Source: RGIG3009 sp045595845 (lineage in GTDB: Bacteria; Bacillota; Clostridia; Oscillospirales; Acutalibacteraceae). Taken from it: 51,930 nucleotides of DNA. Shown piece by piece: positions 49,239-51,930 of this stretch; within the stretch, counting starts at the first letter, position 1, and the number at the start of each line of letters is the position of its first letter. The notes beneath the pieces were generated by a model, which was not told where the DNA came from, made no database searches, and saw only the letters and a list, made by a program, of their open reading frames with translations. The stretch lies in contig JAZOBF010000055.1 in assembly GCA_045595845.1 (NCBI GenBank), positions 1-51,930 on the forward strand, in the 5' to 3' direction. Made by a program: the position numbers and the translations under genes.

Positions 49239-51464
49239 ATGACCCATCAGAATTGGAAAGGATTTACCGCCGGCGCGTGGCAAGATGAAATCAATGTGCG
49301 CGATTTTATTCAGCGAAACTATACCGAGTATACCGGCGATGAGACCTTCCTCGCCGATGCCACTCCCCGTACCAAGTCGCTGATGGAACGCTTGCAATCG
49401 TTGCTTCAATTAGAGCGTCAACAGGGCGGTGTGTTGGATATTGATGTCGATACGGTGTCTTCCCTGACGAGTTATGCGCCGGGATACCTCGACCGTGAAA
49501 ACGAATTGATTGTCGGACTGCAGACCAACCGTCCGTTAAAGCGTGGTGTCAACCCCTTTGGCGGTATGCGTATGGTACGCAATGCGTGCGAAGCATACGG
49601 CTACAAGCTCAGCCGCAAGGTGGAAGAAGAATTCATGTACCGCACCACGCATAACGACGGCGTATTCCGTGCATACACGGATGAAATGCGTACGGCCCGT
49701 TCTTGCCACCTCATTACCGGTCTTCCCGATGCCTACGGCAGAGGTCGTATCATCGGTGACTATCGCCGTGTCGCACTGTACGGTGTGGATCATCTGATTG
49801 CACAAAAGCAAGCCGATAAAGCCAACCTGTCCGAAACCTTATTCACGGCGGAACAGACCAAGTTGTGTGAGGAATTGTATCAACAAATCGCTTTTTTGCG
49901 GAATCTCAAAGAAATGGCAGCCATGTATGATTTTGATATCAGTGAACCCGCCTCCAATGCCCGCGAGGCAATCCAATGGACCTATTTCGCTTATCTTGCC
50001 GCCATTAAAGAACAAAACGGTGCCGCCATGTCACTTGGCCGTGTCAGCACATTCTTTGATATTTATATCAAAAGGGATATGGATAACGGCACACTCACCG
50101 AAGAAGGCGCACAGGAACTCATGGACGATTTCGTCATGAAGCTGCGTATGGCACGCCATCTGCGCACCCCTGAATACAACGAGTTGTTCGGCGGCGATCC
50201 CATGTGGATCACCGAAGCGCTCGGCGGTGTCGGTGAGGACGGGCGTTCTCTGGTCACCAAAACGACATTCCGTATGCTCAACACGCTGTATACGCTCGGC
50301 TCCGCACCCGAACCCAACTTAACGGTCTTGTGGTCAAAGGAATTGCCCGTACCGTTTAAGCGCTACTGTGCCAAAGTATCCAAAGATACCGATTCCATTC
50401 AATACGAAAGTGACGATTTGATGCGCCCGATTTATGGTGACGATTACGCCATTGCTTGTTGCGTATCCGCGATGCGTATCGGCAAGCAGATGCAGTTCTT
50501 CGGTGCGCGGTGCAATTTGGCAAAGCTGTTACTCCTCGCTATCAACGGCGGGTACGATACCACCTCCGGCAAAAAGATCGGTCCGCAGATGTCGGTTCTC
50601 GATACTTTAGACTACGAGTCGGTTATGGAACGGTATAAGCTCTATACGGCATGGGTAGCGAAGCTGTATGTCAACACCATGAATATCATTCATTATATGC
50701 ACGACAAGTACGCGTACGAAAAAATTCAGATGGCGTTACACGACACCTCGGTCGAGCGTCTGATGGCGTTTGGCGTGGCGGGATTGTCGGTTGTAACCGA
50801 TTCATTCAGCGCTTTCAAGCATACCACCGTCACACCCGTAAAAGATGAAAACGGGTATATCGTGGACTTTAAGCGTGACGGCGATTTCCCGAAATACGGT
50901 AACGATGACGACCGCGTGGACCGGATTGCGGTGGAGATAACACATAATTTCATCACCGAATTACGCAAAACGCCTACTTATCGCAAGGCCATACATACGC
51001 TGTCGGTACTCACCATCACCTCGAATGTCATGTACGGCAAACACACGGGAGCTACCCCTGACGGCAGGCCCGCGGCCGCACCCTTTGCGCCGGGCGCAAA
51101 CCCCTTGCACAATCGCGAAGAAACCGGTGCACTCGCCTCGCTTAATTCGGTGGCGAAAATTCGATATGACGATTGCCGTGACGGCGTATCCAACACCTTC
51201 TCTATTACGCCTGAGGCACTCGGCAGAACCGATAGTGAGCGCATTGACAACTTGGTATCCATTCTGGACGGCTATTTTGCAAAAGGCGCGCACCACATCA
51301 ATGTCAATGTCTTAAACCGTGAAACACTTCTCAAAGCGTACGAAGATCCTGACAGTTATCCGAATCTGACCATTCGCGTATCAGGGTATGCGGTCCATTT
51401 CCATAAACTCTCCCGTGAACAGCAGCGCGAAGTCATCAGCCGTACCTTCCACGGCAGTCTGTAA
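49239..51464 (+). CDS. pflB: Formate C-acetyltransferase (pyruvate formate-lyase)
   Basis: Glycyl-radical enzyme that splits pyruvate with CoA into acetyl-CoA and formate under anaerobic conditions. The 741-residue protein has the catalytic Cys407-Cys408 pair (YAIACCVSAM) and the radical Gly716 (RVSGYAVHF). Length and C-terminus match true PFL instead of glycerol dehydratase-type relatives. GGAGG precedes the start. A ZTP riboswitch controls it, which fits the use of formate in one-carbon metabolism. pflA follows nine bases after the stop. Confidence 0.98.
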   Translation: MTHQNWKGFTAGAWQDEINVRDFIQRNYTEYTGDETFLADATPRTKSLMERLQSLLQLERQQGGVLDIDVDTVSSLTSYAPGYLDRENELIVGLQTNRPLKRGVNPFGGMRMVRNACEAYGYKLSRKVEEEFMYRTTHNDGVFRAYTDEMRTARSCHLITGLPDAYGRGRIIGDYRRVALYGVDHLIAQKQADKANLSETLFTAEQTKLCEELYQQIAFLRNLKEMAAMYDFDISEPASNAREAIQWTYFAYLAAIKEQNGAAMSLGRVSTFFDIYIKRDMDNGTLTEEGAQELMDDFVMKLRMARHLRTPEYNELFGGDPMWITEALGGVGEDGRSLVTKTTFRMLNTLYTLGSAPEPNLTVLWSKELPVPFKRYCAKVSKDTDSIQYESDDLMRPIYGDDYAIACCVSAMRIGKQMQFFGARCNLAKLLLLAINGGYDTTSGKKIGPQMSVLDTLDYESVMERYKLYTAWVAKLYVNTMNIIHYMHDKYAYEKIQMALHDTSVERLMAFGVAGLSVVTDSFSAFKHTTVTPVKDENGYIVDFKRDGDFPKYGNDDDRVDRIAVEITHNFITELRKTPTYRKAIHTLSVLTITSNVMYGKHTGATPDGRPAAAPFAPGANPLHNREETGALASLNSVAKIRYDDCRDGVSNTFSITPEALGRTDSERIDNLVSILDGYFAKGAHHINVNVLNRETLLKAYEDPDSYPNLTIRVSGYAVHFHKLSREQQREVISRTFHGSL

Positions 51465-51473
51465 GGTAACACC

Positions 51474-51930
51474 ATGAGTACACAAGAAATCGTCGGGCGA
51501 ATTCATTCCATTCAATCGCTCGGCACGGTGGACGGACCCGGTGTGCGTTTTGTAGCCTTCTTATCGGGGTGTCCTCTGAGATGTGCCTGTTGTCACAATC
51601 CCGATACCTGGGATCCCAAAAGCGGCACGGTATATACCGCCGCCGCCTTAGTGGAAAAGGCATCGGCATTTTGCGCGTATTTCGGAGAATCCGGCGGCAT
51701 CACGCTGTCGGGCGGTGAGCCTCTCCTTCAAGCTGATTTTTGTGTGGCTCTCCTTAGCGCGCTTCGCGGCAAGGTGCATACGGCCATCGAGACGTCCGGA
51801 TATGCCGACGCGGCGGACTTTGCCCGCGTGATCTCGCTTTGCGACTACGTGCTGATGGACCTCAAGCTGGCCGACGCCGACGCCCACCGCCGCTACACGG
51901 GCGTGGGCAACGAAAGCATCTTACAAAACG
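51474..51930 (+). CDS. pflA: Pyruvate formate-lyase activating enzyme (partial)
   Basis: Radical SAM enzyme that puts the glycyl radical on PFL. The visible 152 residues include the N-terminal SLGTVDGPGVRFVAFLSGC, the 4Fe-4S Cys motif CPLRCACC (CxxxCxxC), the SAM-binding ITLSGGEPLL and ETSGYAD. The window ends before about 90-100 C-terminal residues, so it is cut by the edge, not truncated in nature as far as can be seen. AAGG lies upstream of the start. Confidence 0.95.
   Translation, partial: MSTQEIVGRIHSIQSLGTVDGPGVRFVAFLSGCPLRCACCHNPDTWDPKSGTVYTAAALVEKASAFCAYFGESGGITLSGGEPLLQADFCVALLSALRGKVHTAIETSGYADAADFARVISLCDYVLMDLKLADADAHRRYTGVGNESILQN

Noticed and set aside
1..51930. CRISPR arrays, insertion sequences, phage genes or a large genomic island
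   Set aside because: No regularly spaced repeats, transposase or integrase motifs were found; coding is dense and ordered throughout.

Overview
The window is chromosomal DNA of a Gram-positive, anaerobic, endospore-forming member of the Clostridia. By gene content and roughly even base composition it most resembles the Oscillospirales/Ruminococcaceae group; this is inference, as no 16S gene is present. The evidence is a Firmicutes-type dgt-dnaG-rpoD cluster, a complete ctsR-mcsA-mcsB-clpC operon, a gerA-type germination operon, AddAB instead of RecBCD, RecD2, pyruvate formate-lyase with its radical SAM activase, and a ferredoxin-thioredoxin-reductase-like protein beside thioredoxin. Nearly all of it is well-kept core genome. 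I see no phage, insertion sequence, CRISPR array or large island.

Layout. 1-7.3 kb, mostly minus strand: two tRNAs, rpoD, dnaG, dgt, yigZ, rpmE, tRNA-Ser, asnA and a cyclase-family protein. 7.3-7.75 kb: tRNA-Pro, a perfect 50-bp palindrome and a strange structured stretch holding inverted copies of pieces of that tRNA; a similar arrangement lies beside tRNA-Trp at the left edge. 7.75-9.9 kb: a surface protein, a sortase and a membrane protein. 10-20.3 kb, plus strand: two lamin-tail-domain surface proteins (one with a CotH kinase domain), then addB and addA. 20.2-25 kb: spore genes, with gerAA-AB-AC diverging from a DUF421/DUF4363 pair across a palindrome that reads as two back-to-back sigma-G promoters. 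25-29.8 kb: rnpB and the CtsR heat-shock operon.

29.9-35.3 kb: two tandem tiny cysteine-rich membrane proteins, a PH-domain protein with a stand-alone E2-acyltransferase-like protein, an aminotransferase, and metY-metA, which together make methionine precursors from acetyl-homoserine. 35.3-42.5 kb: a Thr-rich membrane-anchored protein, a Crp/Fnr regulator with a NitT/TauT-type ABC transporter, a DUF4364 protein and a two-component system. 42.5-47.9 kb, minus strand: comF, recD2, a small membrane protein, a PdaA-like deacetylase and a two-gene chromate-type transporter. 48-51.9 kb, plus strand: FTR-like protein, thioredoxin, phosphoribosyltransferase, then a ZTP (pfl) riboswitch controlling pflB-pflA; pflA runs off the end.

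The most unusual signals are not genes: the tRNA-mirror elements, the symmetric double sigma-G promoter, a perfect terminator hairpin buried in the first codons of the sortase gene, and an rnpB promoter written into the last codons and stop codon of clpC. Promoters, terminators and pairings were read by eye; family names rest on recognised motifs, not on database searches.
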